Source: an uncultured Clostridia bacterium (lineage in GTDB: Bacteria; Bacillota; Clostridia; Oscillospirales; Ruminococcaceae). From it: 64,000 nt of DNA. The position numbers and the translations under genes were made by a program. Of the stretch, positions 34,376 through 42,670 are shown piece after piece. A model generated the notes under the pieces. The model searched no databases and was not told the origin of the DNA. It saw nothing but the letters and a program-made list of their open reading frames with translations. How positions within the stretch are numbered: position 1 is the first letter of the stretch; each line of letters begins with the position of its first letter. Where the stretch lies: assembly GCA_947632025.1 (NCBI GenBank), contig CANRNN010000009.1:62001-126000 (forward strand). The letters are read 5' to 3'.

Positions 34376-35115
34376 ATGGCGGCAAAAACAATTTCCCATT
34401 GTGAAGGAAAGGGGAGTTTGTCACATAATAATAGAAAGTTTCAAGCGAAGAATGTTGACAGCTCACGCACGGCAGACAACGTGTCTTTTGTCGAAATCCC
34501 CATAAAGCAAGCCTACGAGGAGTGTTTCGGTTCTGCGGTGGAACGGTACAACGCAAAACAGAAACGTTCCGACCGCAAGATAAAAAACGGGTATTTTCAA
34601 TATGCGTTTGACCGAAAGCCGTGCGATACTGTTGTGACTGCGGCAGACAAACGCAAGAGCTTTTACGAGGACATTGTTCAAATCGGCACAAAAGGCGATA
34701 CGGGCGTAGGTTCATCAGATGCCGAAATCGCCAAGCGAGCCTAACCGAATATATGTCGGGATTTGCGGAGCGTTCACCAATTTTTTTCGTGTTTAATGCG
34801 GTTCTTCATATGGACGAGGCTACTCCACACTTGCATATTGACTACATACCTATCGCACATTGCAAGCGCGGGTTGGACACCCAAAACGGTATGGCGTAGG
34901 CTCTAAAAGAAATGGGTTTCGGCGACGGCAAGGATGCAATTAGTCGTTGGCGTGAACGGGAGCGCAAGGTGCTTGCCGAAATATGCAAGCGACACGGCAT
35001 TGAAATTTCCGCGCCCGAAAAAGTGCGCGGCAGCTTTGAAGTGGACGAATACAAGCGGTATAAGGACAATATCTCGGAGCTTGAACAGAAAGAAACGGAG
35101 GCTCTGAGTGAGTAG
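34376..35115 (+). pseudogene. MobV-type relaxase / plasmid recombination protein, broken
   Basis: Frame 1 (34376-34744) encodes MAAKTISHCEGKGSLSHNNR to AEIAKRA and then stops; one base seems to be missing at about 34740, and the protein continues in another frame as LTEYMSGFAER with the MOBV motif HMDEATPHLHIDYIPI. An in-frame TAG at 34897 interrupts NGMA-stop-ALKEMGFG (a CAG to TAG change would explain it). The remainder to 35115 keeps the relaxase pattern (ISRWRERERKVL), then ends early. So: one frameshift, one nonsense codon, truncated C-terminus. Confidence 0.8.
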
Positions 35116-35228
35116 TGGGAAAAGGCTCTTATGACGAAAAGTCGTGGGCGCGGCAGATAGGGGGAGTAGAATGAAACTTATTTGACATTTTTCTTTTCAG
35201 CTCTGAAATAAAAAAGGAGGTTATAACG

Positions 35229-36271
35229 ATGAAACAACCTAATGGTTACGGTTCGGTTCACAAGTTGTCGGGAAAACGTCGCAAGCCGTGGCGTGTTTGT
35301 AAAACCAACGGTTGGGCAATGAACAAGGATGGAACGAAACTTGTTCAGCAATACATAACGATAGGTTATTATGAAACGCGGCAGGAAGCCTTGCAGGCTC
35401 TCGCTGATTATAATCAAGACCCATACGATATAAAAAACACAACGTCAACTTTTGCGGAGGTCTATGCAAAATGGTCTGAAGAGCATTTCGATGAGATTTG
35501 CGCGTCTGCTGTACGAACTTGGAAATCCGCGTACAACTACAGTAAACCTTTGTGGGATATGAGAATGAGGGATATAAGGGCGGCGCACCTTGAACAAACC
35601 ATAAAAGAAGCCGCCGTAGGAGATGATACCAAAGGTCGTATGAAGTCATTGTATAATCAAATGTTTCGGTATGCAATGAAACACGAGATAGTCAACAAGG
35701 ACTATGCCGCCCTCTGCAATCCTGTAAAGAAAACCGCTTCATCTGCACCTAAAGTACCGTTCACGGAAGATGAAATTCAACTTTTGTGGGATAACCTCGA
35801 TTATTCTGTGGTGGATATGATACTTATTGAGATATATTCGGGTTGGCGACCGCAGGAGCTTGCACTTTTAAAGACAAAGGACATTGATTTGGCGCAAGGC
35901 ACAATGTTCGGCGGAATAAAGACAGACGCGGGAAAAAACCGCTATGTGCCTATTCACACGAAAATTCGTCCGCTTATTGAAAAGAGATATGATGCCGCCA
36001 ACGAGCAGTTGTTCAACGATTTCACAAGCAAAGAACCGAAAATGACTTACGACAAGTACGACCAACGTTTTAAGCGTGTTATGGAACACCTCGGACTGAA
36101 ACACAAACCTCACTAAACGCGTCATACATTCATTACTCGGGCAAAAGAAGCGGGAGTTGACGAATATTGTCTGAAGCTGATTGTAGGTCATCAAATCGGT
36201 GACGTGACAGAAAAAGTTTACACCCACCGACAATAGAAAACCTGCCAAGAGAGATTGAGAAAATCCCATAA
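35229..36271 (+). pseudogene. Tyrosine integrase, interrupted at the catalytic HxxR box
   Basis: The first 295 codons give an arm-binding N-terminus (QPNGYGSVHKLSGKRRKPW), an SAM-like core-binding domain and the first catalytic Arg (YSGWRPQELALLK). A TAA at 36114 replaces the Asp of the H-D-T-R-H box (KPH-stop-TRHTF). The frame then continues with LKLIVGHQIGDVTEKVYTH (His and the Tyr nucleophile), and a further one-base shift before TIENLPREIEKIP-stop. Catalytic domain is thus split and inactive. It lies next to the 36423 repeat, the expected position for an integrase beside its att site. Confidence 0.85.
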
Positions 36272-36277
36272 AAACAA

Positions 36278-36308
36278 GCGGCTGCCAAATCGACAGCCGC
36301 CTTAATTT
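36278..36308 (+). terminator. Terminator after integrase remnant
   Basis: GCGGCTG/CAGCCGC 7-bp stem, 9-base loop, then CTTAATTT. Confidence 0.65.
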
Positions 36309-36352
36309 GTGTATTACAGATGTGTATTACCTGTGTATTATTTGTGTATTAC
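36308..36352 (+). repeat. Four direct repeats TGTGTATTAC
   Basis: TGTGTATTAC at 36308, 36321, 36332 (last base T) and 36343, spaced 13, 11 and 11 bases, so on about the same helix face. A fifth near-match (TGTGTATTGT) occurs at 26600 close to the distal repeat. This is what arm-type integrase binding sites would look like, 70 bases from the core repeat. Confidence 0.65.
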
Positions 36353-36415
36353 AAATAATTTTTTATTTTATTTCACGGTATTGGACAAAGCCTAAACCCG
36401 CATTCCTGCGTGTTA

Positions 36416-37417
36416 TCAGCCTTTCATAGCCTCTTCAACCGCCACCGCACAGGCAACAGTTGCGCCTACCATCGGGTTGTTGCCCATTCCGATAAGACCC
36501 ATCATCTCAACGTGAGCAGGCACCGACGAAGAACCTGCGAACTGCGCGTCGGAGTGCATACGTCCCATCGTATCGGTCATACCGTAGGAAGCGGGACCCG
36601 CCGCCATATTGTCGGGGTGGAGAGTACGTCCCGTACCGCCGCCCGAAGCCACCGAGAAATACTTCTTGCCCTTGTCGTTGCACTCTTTCTTGTAAGTGCC
36701 TGCAACAGGGTGCTGGAATCTCGTGGGGTTGGTGGAGTTGCCCGTAATGGAAACGTCAACGCCCTCTTTCCACATAATAGCCACGCCCTCGGTAACATCA
36801 TTTGCGCCGTAGCAGTTTACCTTTGCGCGAAGTCCGGTGGAGTATGCCTTGCGGAATACTTCCTTAACTTCTCCTGTGTAATAATCCATCTCGGTTTCAA
36901 CATAAGTAAATCCGTTAATTCTCGCGATTATCTGAGCCGCGTCTTTTCCAAGACCGTTCAGGATAACGCGCAGCGGCTCCTTGCGGACTTTGTTTGCTTT
37001 TTCGGCGATACCGATAGCGCCCTCTGCTGCTGCGAAGCTCTCGTGACCTGCAAGGAAGCAGAAGCACTTTGTTTCTTCTTCAAGGAGCATCTTGCCGAGG
37101 TTTCCGTGACCCAAGCCGACTTTTCTCTGGTCTGCAACAGATCCCGGAATGCAGAACGACTGAAGTCCCTCGCCGATAGCCGCAGCCGCGTCAGCAGCTC
37201 TCGTGCAGCCTTTTTTAACAGCGATAGCGCAGCCCACTGTGTACGCCCACTTTGCATTCTCGAAGCAGATAGGCTGTATACCCTCAACTATTTTGTACGG
37301 GTCGAAGCCCTTTGCCTTGCATATTTCGGCGCACTCTTCAATGGAGTTTATGCCGTATTGCTTAATGACAGCGAGGATCTGTTTTTCTCTTCTGTCGTAA
37401 GATTCAAATAAAGCCAT
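36416..37417 (-). CDS. GGGtGRT protein
   Basis: 333 residues. It carries the eponymous VASGGGTGRTLHPDN motif (about 213-227) and a C-terminal GATVACAVAVEEAMKG. This conserved anaerobe protein has no settled function and is nearly always encoded with the NifU-like scaffold gene found here just upstream (17-base gap), so they probably act together, perhaps in metal or cofactor chemistry (inference). AGGAGGTACATAGAA is the ribosome site. The 3' end has served as an integration target for the element to its left and remains intact. Confidence 0.88.
   Translation of the reverse strand: MALFESYDRREKQILAVIKQYGINSIEECAEICKAKGFDPYKIVEGIQPICFENAKWAYTVGCAIAVKKGCTRAADAAAAIGEGLQSFCIPGSVADQRKVGLGHGNLGKMLLEEETKCFCFLAGHESFAAAEGAIGIAEKANKVRKEPLRVILNGLGKDAAQIIARINGFTYVETEMDYYTGEVKEVFRKAYSTGLRAKVNCYGANDVTEGVAIMWKEGVDVSITGNSTNPTRFQHPVAGTYKKECNDKGKKYFSVASGGGTGRTLHPDNMAAGPASYGMTDTMGRMHSDAQFAGSSSVPAHVEMMGLIGMGNNPMVGATVACAVAVEEAMKG
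36423..36442. repeat. Putative att core at the GGGtGRT gene 3' end
   Basis: TTCATAGCCTCTTCAACCGC, identical to 26531-26550. It encodes the last residues AVEEAMK of the GGGtGRT protein. Confidence 0.7.
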
Positions 37418-37433
37418 TTCTATGTACCTCCTC

Positions 37434-38126
37434 TTACTGCTTTCTGGGGTCGATGAACTTCACGGCGTCCGCTACTCGTCCATACTGTCCCTTTGCCTTT
37501 TCGAGAGCGGTATTTGCATCGTCGCCGTTTTTAATGAAGTCCATCATCTTGCCGAAGTTCACGAACTTATAGCCGATGATCTCATTGTCTTCGTTGAGAG
37601 CGAGTTCGGTAACATAGCCGTCCGTCATTTCGAGGTAACGCGGTCCTTTTGCTAGAGTACCGTACATAGTACCTATCTGGGAACGCAGACCCTTTCCGAG
37701 GTCCTCAAGACCTGCGCCTACTGTAAGTCCGTCCTCAGAGAAAGCGGACTGCGAACGTCCGTATACTATCTGAAGGAACAGCTCGCGCATTGCGGTATTG
37801 ATAGCGTCGCACACGAGGTCTGTGTTCAGCGCTTCAAGAATGGTTCTGCCGGGGAGAATTTCAGCCGCCATAGCCGCCGAATGTGTCATACCGGAGCAGC
37901 CGATGGTTTCGACCAGTGCTTCCTGTATAACGCCCTCTTTAATGTTGAGAGAAAGTTTACAGGTACCCTGCTGCGGCGCGCACCAGCCTATGCCGTGCGT
38001 AAAGCCCGAAATGTCCTTGATTTCCTTTGCCTTGACCCACTTTGCCTCCTCCGGGATAGGAGCGCAACCATGAGCCACGCCCTGCGCTACGGGGCACATT
38101 GCGTTCACTTCGTGAGAATAAGTCAT
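37434..38126 (-). CDS. Iron-sulfur cluster assembly scaffold-like protein
   Basis: 230 residues related to the NifU/IscU scaffold: conserved Cys in IGWCAPQQGTCKLSL and in TIGCSGMTHSAAMAAEIL (the IscU CSGS-like site, here CSGM), plus an earlier CPVAQGVAHGC pair. The usual third IscU Cys is not in its normal place, so it is a divergent member, as typical of the GGGtGRT-linked family. Promoter at 38175; ATG follows AAAAGGAGAATC. Confidence 0.83.
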   Translation of the reverse strand: MTYSHEVNAMCPVAQGVAHGCAPIPEEAKWVKAKEIKDISGFTHGIGWCAPQQGTCKLSLNIKEGVIQEALVETIGCSGMTHSAAMAAEILPGRTILEALNTDLVCDAINTAMRELFLQIVYGRSQSAFSEDGLTVGAGLEDLGKGLRSQIGTMYGTLAKGPRYLEMTDGYVTELALNEDNEIIGYKFVNFGKMMDFIKNGDDANTALEKAKGQYGRVADAVKFIDPRKQ

Positions 38127-38174
38127 TTTAGATTCTCCTTTTAGAAATTTAGAGACGACAGTCTCTTACCTTAT

Positions 38175-38203
38175 ATTATACTACAGCCTGTCATTTTTTT
38201 CAA
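38175..38203 (-). promoter_or_regulatory. SigA-type promoter for scaffold-GGGtGRT operon
   Basis: Minus-strand TTGAAA, 17-base spacer ending TGTAG, TATAAT. Confidence 0.75.
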
Positions 38204-38342
38204 GGGGATTTTTTTATTTTTTGATATTTTTTTCACAGGCTCGGCGCGTTATCCCTTGAAAACGTTTACACAAAAGGCTTTTCCGACGCTCCCCAACCGT
38301 TTCACGACCTATAGAGCGGGTGAGTTCCTGCCGTAAAATCCC

Positions 38343-38371
38343 TTGACAAATATCCCGTAAAGTGGTATAAT
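38343..38371 (+). promoter_or_regulatory. SigA-type promoter for hybrid kinase/HD-GYP gene
   Basis: TTGACA, 17-base spacer ending AGTGG, TATAAT, 71 bases before the ATG. Confidence 0.85.
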
Positions 38372-38442
38372 TATAATGTATTGATGATTCTTAACCGTTT
38401 TGAATATATAAATATTATTTTATTGGACAGGGGTGAAATTTT

Positions 38443-41400
38443 ATGAGAGAGCTGCTGTATAACGTTGATTTTGAAATAGCAGGCGCGGCGTATATCCTTG
38501 TAATGTTCATATTCCTTAAGGTTCAGTACATAAATGATTCCGAGGGCAACAGACGCTTTTCGCAGCTCCTGCTTATGGGCTTCTTCACGAACCTTTTCGA
38601 TATATTGACAACTATTACCATAACCTATGCGGACATTGTTCCCATTCCCGTAAACCTTGTCCTGAATATGCTGCTGTTTATGTTCACGGCTATGTTCGGA
38701 CACGCGTTTGTAATGTACTTAGTCGCCTTTATTGGCTCGGACGATAACGGCATATGTATAAAAATATGTCACGGCGGGCTTATCGCTTATGCGCTTTTCC
38801 ACGTCTTAAATCTCGTGACGGGGTGGGTGTTCTCGTTTGAGGAGAACGCTTCCGGAATGGTGGAGTATATCCACGGACCTGTCTATCCGATAATTTTCGT
38901 TGTCCCCATGCTCTACCTGCTTGTGGCTTCGGGAATGATGATAGTTTACCGGCGCAGCTTCCCGCGAAAGCAGCAGATAACGATGATAATTTTCGTTATG
39001 ATGTGCTTTCTGGGAACGGTGGTTCAGGCGGTGTTCCTGCCGCACATTATGCTCGGCTGCGCTATGCCGGCAGTAGCACTGCTGTGTATTTTCTTTTCAC
39101 TGGAAACTCCCGACTATCAGCGACTTCAGGACGCTTTCTCCGATCTGGCACAGGCAAAAGCCGAAGCTCAGAAAGCCGACGAGGCAAAATCGCGCTTCCT
39201 CGCCCAGATGTCCCACGAAATAAGGACCCCTATCAACGCCGTCCTCGGAATGAACGAGATGATACTCCGCGAAAGCGCCAACGGCAGCATACGCGATTAT
39301 TCCGAAAACATCAAAAGCGCGGGCAATACCCTCCTTGCACTTATCAACGACATTCTCGATTTCACCAAGCTCGACGAGCATAAGCTCACGCTGCTGCCCG
39401 TAAATTATGACGTAAGCTCTTTGGTGAACGACCTCGTGAACACTATTTCCGAACGCGCAAAGGAAAAGGGTCTTGATTTCAAAACAGAAGTCGACCCGAA
39501 TATCCCGTGTTCGCTTTTCGGCGACGATATACGCATACGCCAGATCGTGATGAATCTTCTCACAAACGCCGTCAAGTATACCGAAAAGGGCGGCTTCAAG
39601 CTCGGAGTTTCCGTAAAATCCAAAAAAGACGATACCGTTACGCTCCTGTTTGAGGTAACAGATACGGGTATCGGTATAAAAAAAGAGGAGATGGGAAAAC
39701 TTTTCCGTTCGTTCCAGCGGCTTGACGAGGAGAAAAACCGCTCTATCGAGGGCACGGGACTGGGAATTATGATAACCGAATCCCTCCTAAGAATGATGAA
39801 CAGCACGCTGAAAGTCGAAAGCGACTACGGAAGCGGTTCGCGGTTCTTCTTCGAGCTTGAACAGACTATCGTCGACAGCGAGCCTATCGGTGATTTTGCC
39901 GAGCGCCGCAAGAAATCCCTTGCCGAAGCAAAGGCTCAGAAGTTCGTCTACGCGCCGAAAGCTTCCGTTCTTATCGTCGACGACAATCAGATGAATCTTA
40001 AAGTCGCCTGCGCTCTCTTAAAGCGCAACGGAATAATCCCCGACACCGCCGAATCCGGTAAGGAGTGCCTTAAACTCGTCGGCAAAAAGCATTACCACAT
40101 AATCTTTATGGACCATATGATGCCCGAAATGGACGGCATCGAAACGCTCCGAAAGCTGGAGGAGCAGGCTCTCCTCTCGGACGATACGGCTGTTATCGCT
40201 ATGACCGCAAATGCCGTCGTCGGCGCAAAAGAGGAGTATCTTAACAATGGATTCGCGGATTATCTCTCAAAGCCCATTGTCGTCGCGGAGCTTGAAAAGG
40301 CGCTTGCCGAATATCTCCCCAAGGAGATAGTGTCCTACGGCGGCGAGGAGAGTGTGACCGATACGCAGGATTTGACGTTCGCCGGAAGATTCTCGTTCCT
40401 CGACCTGTCCGTCGGTATGAAATACTGCCTCGACGACGAGGAGTTCTACGAGGAAATGATAGCGTCGTATCTTGAATGTGACAAGACAAGCGAGATAACT
40501 CTCGCATTTGAAAAGCGCGACTGGAATACCTACCGTGCCCTCATTCACGCGCTTAAGTCAACATCGCTCTCAATAGGTGCGGTCGACCTTTCCGAAAAGG
40601 CAAAGGCTCTCGAATTCGCCGCAAGGGACAGCGATATTGCGTTTATCGCCGCGAACCATATGCATTGTATGAACGACTATGCACGGCTACTCGAAAGGAT
40701 CCGTGCGGCTATGGCGGTGTCCTCGGACGAGGAAGAAATCACCGCTGTAGACCCCGGTGCGCCGAGAATACTCGTTATCGACGACAACGCCATGTCCTTA
40801 AAGATGGCGGAACGTCTGCTTAAAGGCTCTTACATATGCGAAACGGCAAATTCCGGAAAAAGCGCTCTCGAAAGATTAAAGCGCGATCCGTTGCCAGACC
40901 TTGTGCTGCTCGATCTGCATATGCCCGATATGGACGGATTTGAGGTGTTGAGCGCGGTCAAGTCCGACCTTCGCACACAGAATCTTCCCGTTATCTTCCT
41001 CACTGCCGACGACGACCGTGCCGCCGAGATACGCGGATTTAAGGAGGGCGCTCACGACTTCATCAGAAAGCCTTTTATCGCCGAAATTATGCTGGAGCGT
41101 GTAAAGCGCACACTGGAGCTTTCGCGCCTGCGCCGCGATCTGTGGTCAGAGGTCACACGGCAGACTTCCAAGGCGGATAAGCTTACTCAGGAAGCAGTGC
41201 TTTCTCTCGCAAAAGCCGTCGAGATGAAAGACAAATACACGAACGGTCATTCCGAGCGCGTGGCAAAATATTCCGCCGAGATCGCCCGCCGTGCCGGATT
41301 CGACGAGAATACCCAGCGAGAGGTCTATTTTATCGGACTTCTCCACGATATAGGAAAAATAGGAGTTCCCGATACCGTGATAAACAAGCCCTCCCGCCTG

Positions 41401-41787
41401 ACCGACGAGGAGTATGAGATGATAAAAAAACACCCGCAGATAGGTGCGGATATCCTCAAAAATATCACAACTATCCCCGGCATCGAGCAGGGCGCACGTT
41501 ATCACCACGAGCGTTACGACGGGCACGGCTATCCCGACGGAATAGCGGGAAAGGATATCCCGCTGTATGCCCGCATTATCGGAGTAGCCGACGCTTACGA
41601 CGCTATGACCTCAAACCGTTCCTACCGCGGAATACAGCCGCAGGAGCGTGTCCGTGAGGAGATCGTCAAGGGAAAAGGAACACAGTTCGACCCGCAGTTT
41701 GCGGATTATATGGTCGCCATGATCGACGAGGACAAGAATTATACGATGCACGAAGCAGGCAAGCCGATCTCCGACGGAACAAAATAA
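38443..41787 (+). CDS. Hybrid histidine kinase with REC-Hpt-REC-HD-GYP
   Basis: 1114 residues, one chain with a full phosphorelay: seven predicted membrane helices (about 8-225), HisKA with FLAQMSHEIRTPINAV (phospho-His near 257), HATPase (TNAVKY, DTGIGI, GTGLGI), receiver 1 (IVDDNQ near 508, MDHMMPEMDG near 559), an Hpt domain with HALKST (phospho-His near 702), receiver 2 (VIDDNAM near 778, LLDLHMPDMDG), then HD-GYP with LLHDIGKIGVP (near 966-976) and HHERYDGHGYPDG (near 1023). The likely output is phosphorylation-controlled cyclic-di-GMP hydrolysis at the membrane. GGGGTGAAATTTT precedes the ATG. Monocistronic; terminator at 41792. Confidence 0.92.
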   Translation: MRELLYNVDFEIAGAAYILVMFIFLKVQYINDSEGNRRFSQLLLMGFFTNLFDILTTITITYADIVPIPVNLVLNMLLFMFTAMFGHAFVMYLVAFIGSDDNGICIKICHGGLIAYALFHVLNLVTGWVFSFEENASGMVEYIHGPVYPIIFVVPMLYLLVASGMMIVYRRSFPRKQQITMIIFVMMCFLGTVVQAVFLPHIMLGCAMPAVALLCIFFSLETPDYQRLQDAFSDLAQAKAEAQKADEAKSRFLAQMSHEIRTPINAVLGMNEMILRESANGSIRDYSENIKSAGNTLLALINDILDFTKLDEHKLTLLPVNYDVSSLVNDLVNTISERAKEKGLDFKTEVDPNIPCSLFGDDIRIRQIVMNLLTNAVKYTEKGGFKLGVSVKSKKDDTVTLLFEVTDTGIGIKKEEMGKLFRSFQRLDEEKNRSIEGTGLGIMITESLLRMMNSTLKVESDYGSGSRFFFELEQTIVDSEPIGDFAERRKKSLAEAKAQKFVYAPKASVLIVDDNQMNLKVACALLKRNGIIPDTAESGKECLKLVGKKHYHIIFMDHMMPEMDGIETLRKLEEQALLSDDTAVIAMTANAVVGAKEEYLNNGFADYLSKPIVVAELEKALAEYLPKEIVSYGGEESVTDTQDLTFAGRFSFLDLSVGMKYCLDDEEFYEEMIASYLECDKTSEITLAFEKRDWNTYRALIHALKSTSLSIGAVDLSEKAKALEFAARDSDIAFIAANHMHCMNDYARLLERIRAAMAVSSDEEEITAVDPGAPRILVIDDNAMSLKMAERLLKGSYICETANSGKSALERLKRDPLPDLVLLDLHMPDMDGFEVLSAVKSDLRTQNLPVIFLTADDDRAAEIRGFKEGAHDFIRKPFIAEIMLERVKRTLELSRLRRDLWSEVTRQTSKADKLTQEAVLSLAKAVEMKDKYTNGHSERVAKYSAEIARRAGFDENTQREVYFIGLLHDIGKIGVPDTVINKPSRLTDEEYEMIKKHPQIGADILKNITTIPGIEQGARYHHERYDGHGYPDGIAGKDIPLYARIIGVADAYDAMTSNRSYRGIQPQERVREEIVKGKGTQFDPQFADYMVAMIDEDKNYTMHEAGKPISDGTK

Positions 41788-41791
41788 AATC

Positions 41792-41820
41792 AAAAGAGCC
41801 GAAGGGATTCGGCTCTTTTC
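41792..41820 (+). terminator. Rho-independent terminator
   Basis: AAAAGAGCCGAA/TTCGGCTCTTTT 12-bp stem with a GGGA loop. Confidence 0.9.
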
Positions 41821-41845
41821 ACAAAATATCACAGCGAGGCGAAAA

Positions 41846-42610
41846 ATGGACGAAAGTCAAGATGTTTCCGAAAAAAACGGCATAAGAGTGCTGAATTCTC
41901 TGCACCTGAAAATTATCGCGTGTTTTTTTATGCTCTGCGACCACGCTTGGGCGACAGTCGTCGCAGGGAACGATTGGCTGACGCTTATCGGCAGGATAGC
42001 GTTCCCGATATTTGCGTTTCAGGTCGTAGAGGGATTTTTCCTCACACACAGCTTTTGGAAATATTTCAGAAGAATGCTCATCTTCGCGCTTATCTCGGAG
42101 ATACCGTTCAACCTTATGGTGGGCGGTTCGCCGATCTATCCCATGCACCAGAACGTTATGTTTACGTTCTGCTTGTCGCTGTTGTGTATGTATTTCCTTG
42201 AAAAGGCGAGGAAAAAAGGCAGGGCAGTGCTGGTCCTCACGGCAATAGCGGTGTTTATTGTGGGATTCCTTGCGGGATTTGTCACGTTCGTGGACTATTT
42301 CGGCTACGGGATCTGGATAGTGCTGCTGTTCTATATGACGAGAGGAATGAAATTCGGCTGGATACCGCAGCTTGCGGGAATGGTCTACATAAACTGTTTT
42401 ATGATAGGCGGTCTGGTGTACAATATTCCGATTTTCGGAACGGTGCTTGAATTTCCCGAACAGGGTACGGCTGTTTTGGCGCTTATCCCTATCTGGCTCT
42501 ATAACGGAAAAAACGGCGTGACGAACAAGGCAGGAAAGTACTTTTTCTATATATTCTATCCCGCGCATATGCTTGTGCTTTTCCTGCTGTCGCAAATAAT
42601 TCATTATTGA
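41846..42610 (+). CDS. TraX family membrane protein
   Basis: 254 residues with about seven transmembrane helices and the TraX opening LHLKIIACFFMLCDHAWAT, followed by IGRIAFPIFAFQVVEGF and MHQNVMFTF. TraX of F-type plasmids acetylates pilin, and the chromosomal Firmicutes versions are thought to be acyltransferases of unknown substrate. No conjugation gene lies next to it, so the name gives family only. The gene starts 26 bases after a terminator; no consensus promoter was found. Confidence 0.85.
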   Translation: MDESQDVSEKNGIRVLNSLHLKIIACFFMLCDHAWATVVAGNDWLTLIGRIAFPIFAFQVVEGFFLTHSFWKYFRRMLIFALISEIPFNLMVGGSPIYPMHQNVMFTFCLSLLCMYFLEKARKKGRAVLVLTAIAVFIVGFLAGFVTFVDYFGYGIWIVLLFYMTRGMKFGWIPQLAGMVYINCFMIGGLVYNIPIFGTVLEFPEQGTAVLALIPIWLYNGKNGVTNKAGKYFFYIFYPAHMLVLFLLSQIIHY

Positions 42611-42627
42611 TAACAGATAACAAAAAA

Positions 42628-42644
42628 TACCCCCGCGGGGGATA
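42628..42644 (+). other. GC palindrome between genes
   Basis: TACCCCCGCGGGGGATA, preceded by A6, in the TraX to 42671 gap. No U-run follows on the plus strand; on the minus strand it would end in TTTTTT, so it could block antisense transcription. Confidence 0.5.
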
Positions 42645-42670
42645 CTTTCAGAGGAGTTGATCTTAATTTT

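Larger units (their letters stand above)
26524..36442. mobile_element. Inferred decayed integrative element with pst-pho cargo
   Basis: About 9.9 kb between 20-bp direct repeats derived from the 3' end of the GGGtGRT gene. Within it, integrase remnants lie next to the intact target gene, with relaxase and AAA-ATPase remnants further in, an XRE regulator, and an intact pstSCAB-phoU-phoB-phoR operon towards the distal repeat. Integrase next to the restored gene end and a displaced tail at the far end is the layout known for tyrosine-recombinase elements. Whether the phosphate genes came with the element or were captured later by internal deletion is inference. Confidence 0.6.
38127..38442. other. 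Divergent intergenic region with two promoters
   Basis: 316 bases between the scaffold gene (-) and the large hybrid kinase (+). It holds one promoter for each direction. The middle (38220-38335) shows no gene, clear hairpin or known riboswitch pattern. Confidence 0.6.

Noticed and set aside
36416-37417. A plus-strand open frame of equal length to the GGGtGRT gene
   Set aside because: Exact mirror of the minus-strand gene; its product is low-complexity and has no ribosome site, while the minus frame has conserved motifs.
38220-38335. Possible cyclic-di-GMP riboswitch before the HD-GYP kinase
   Set aside because: The stretch lies upstream of the predicted start site and lacks the conserved GGGCAAACC-like core, so no riboswitch is supported.
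41846-42610. TraX as sign of a conjugative element
   Set aside because: TraX-like proteins are common chromosomal membrane proteins in Firmicutes; no transfer gene, integrase or repeat lies nearby.
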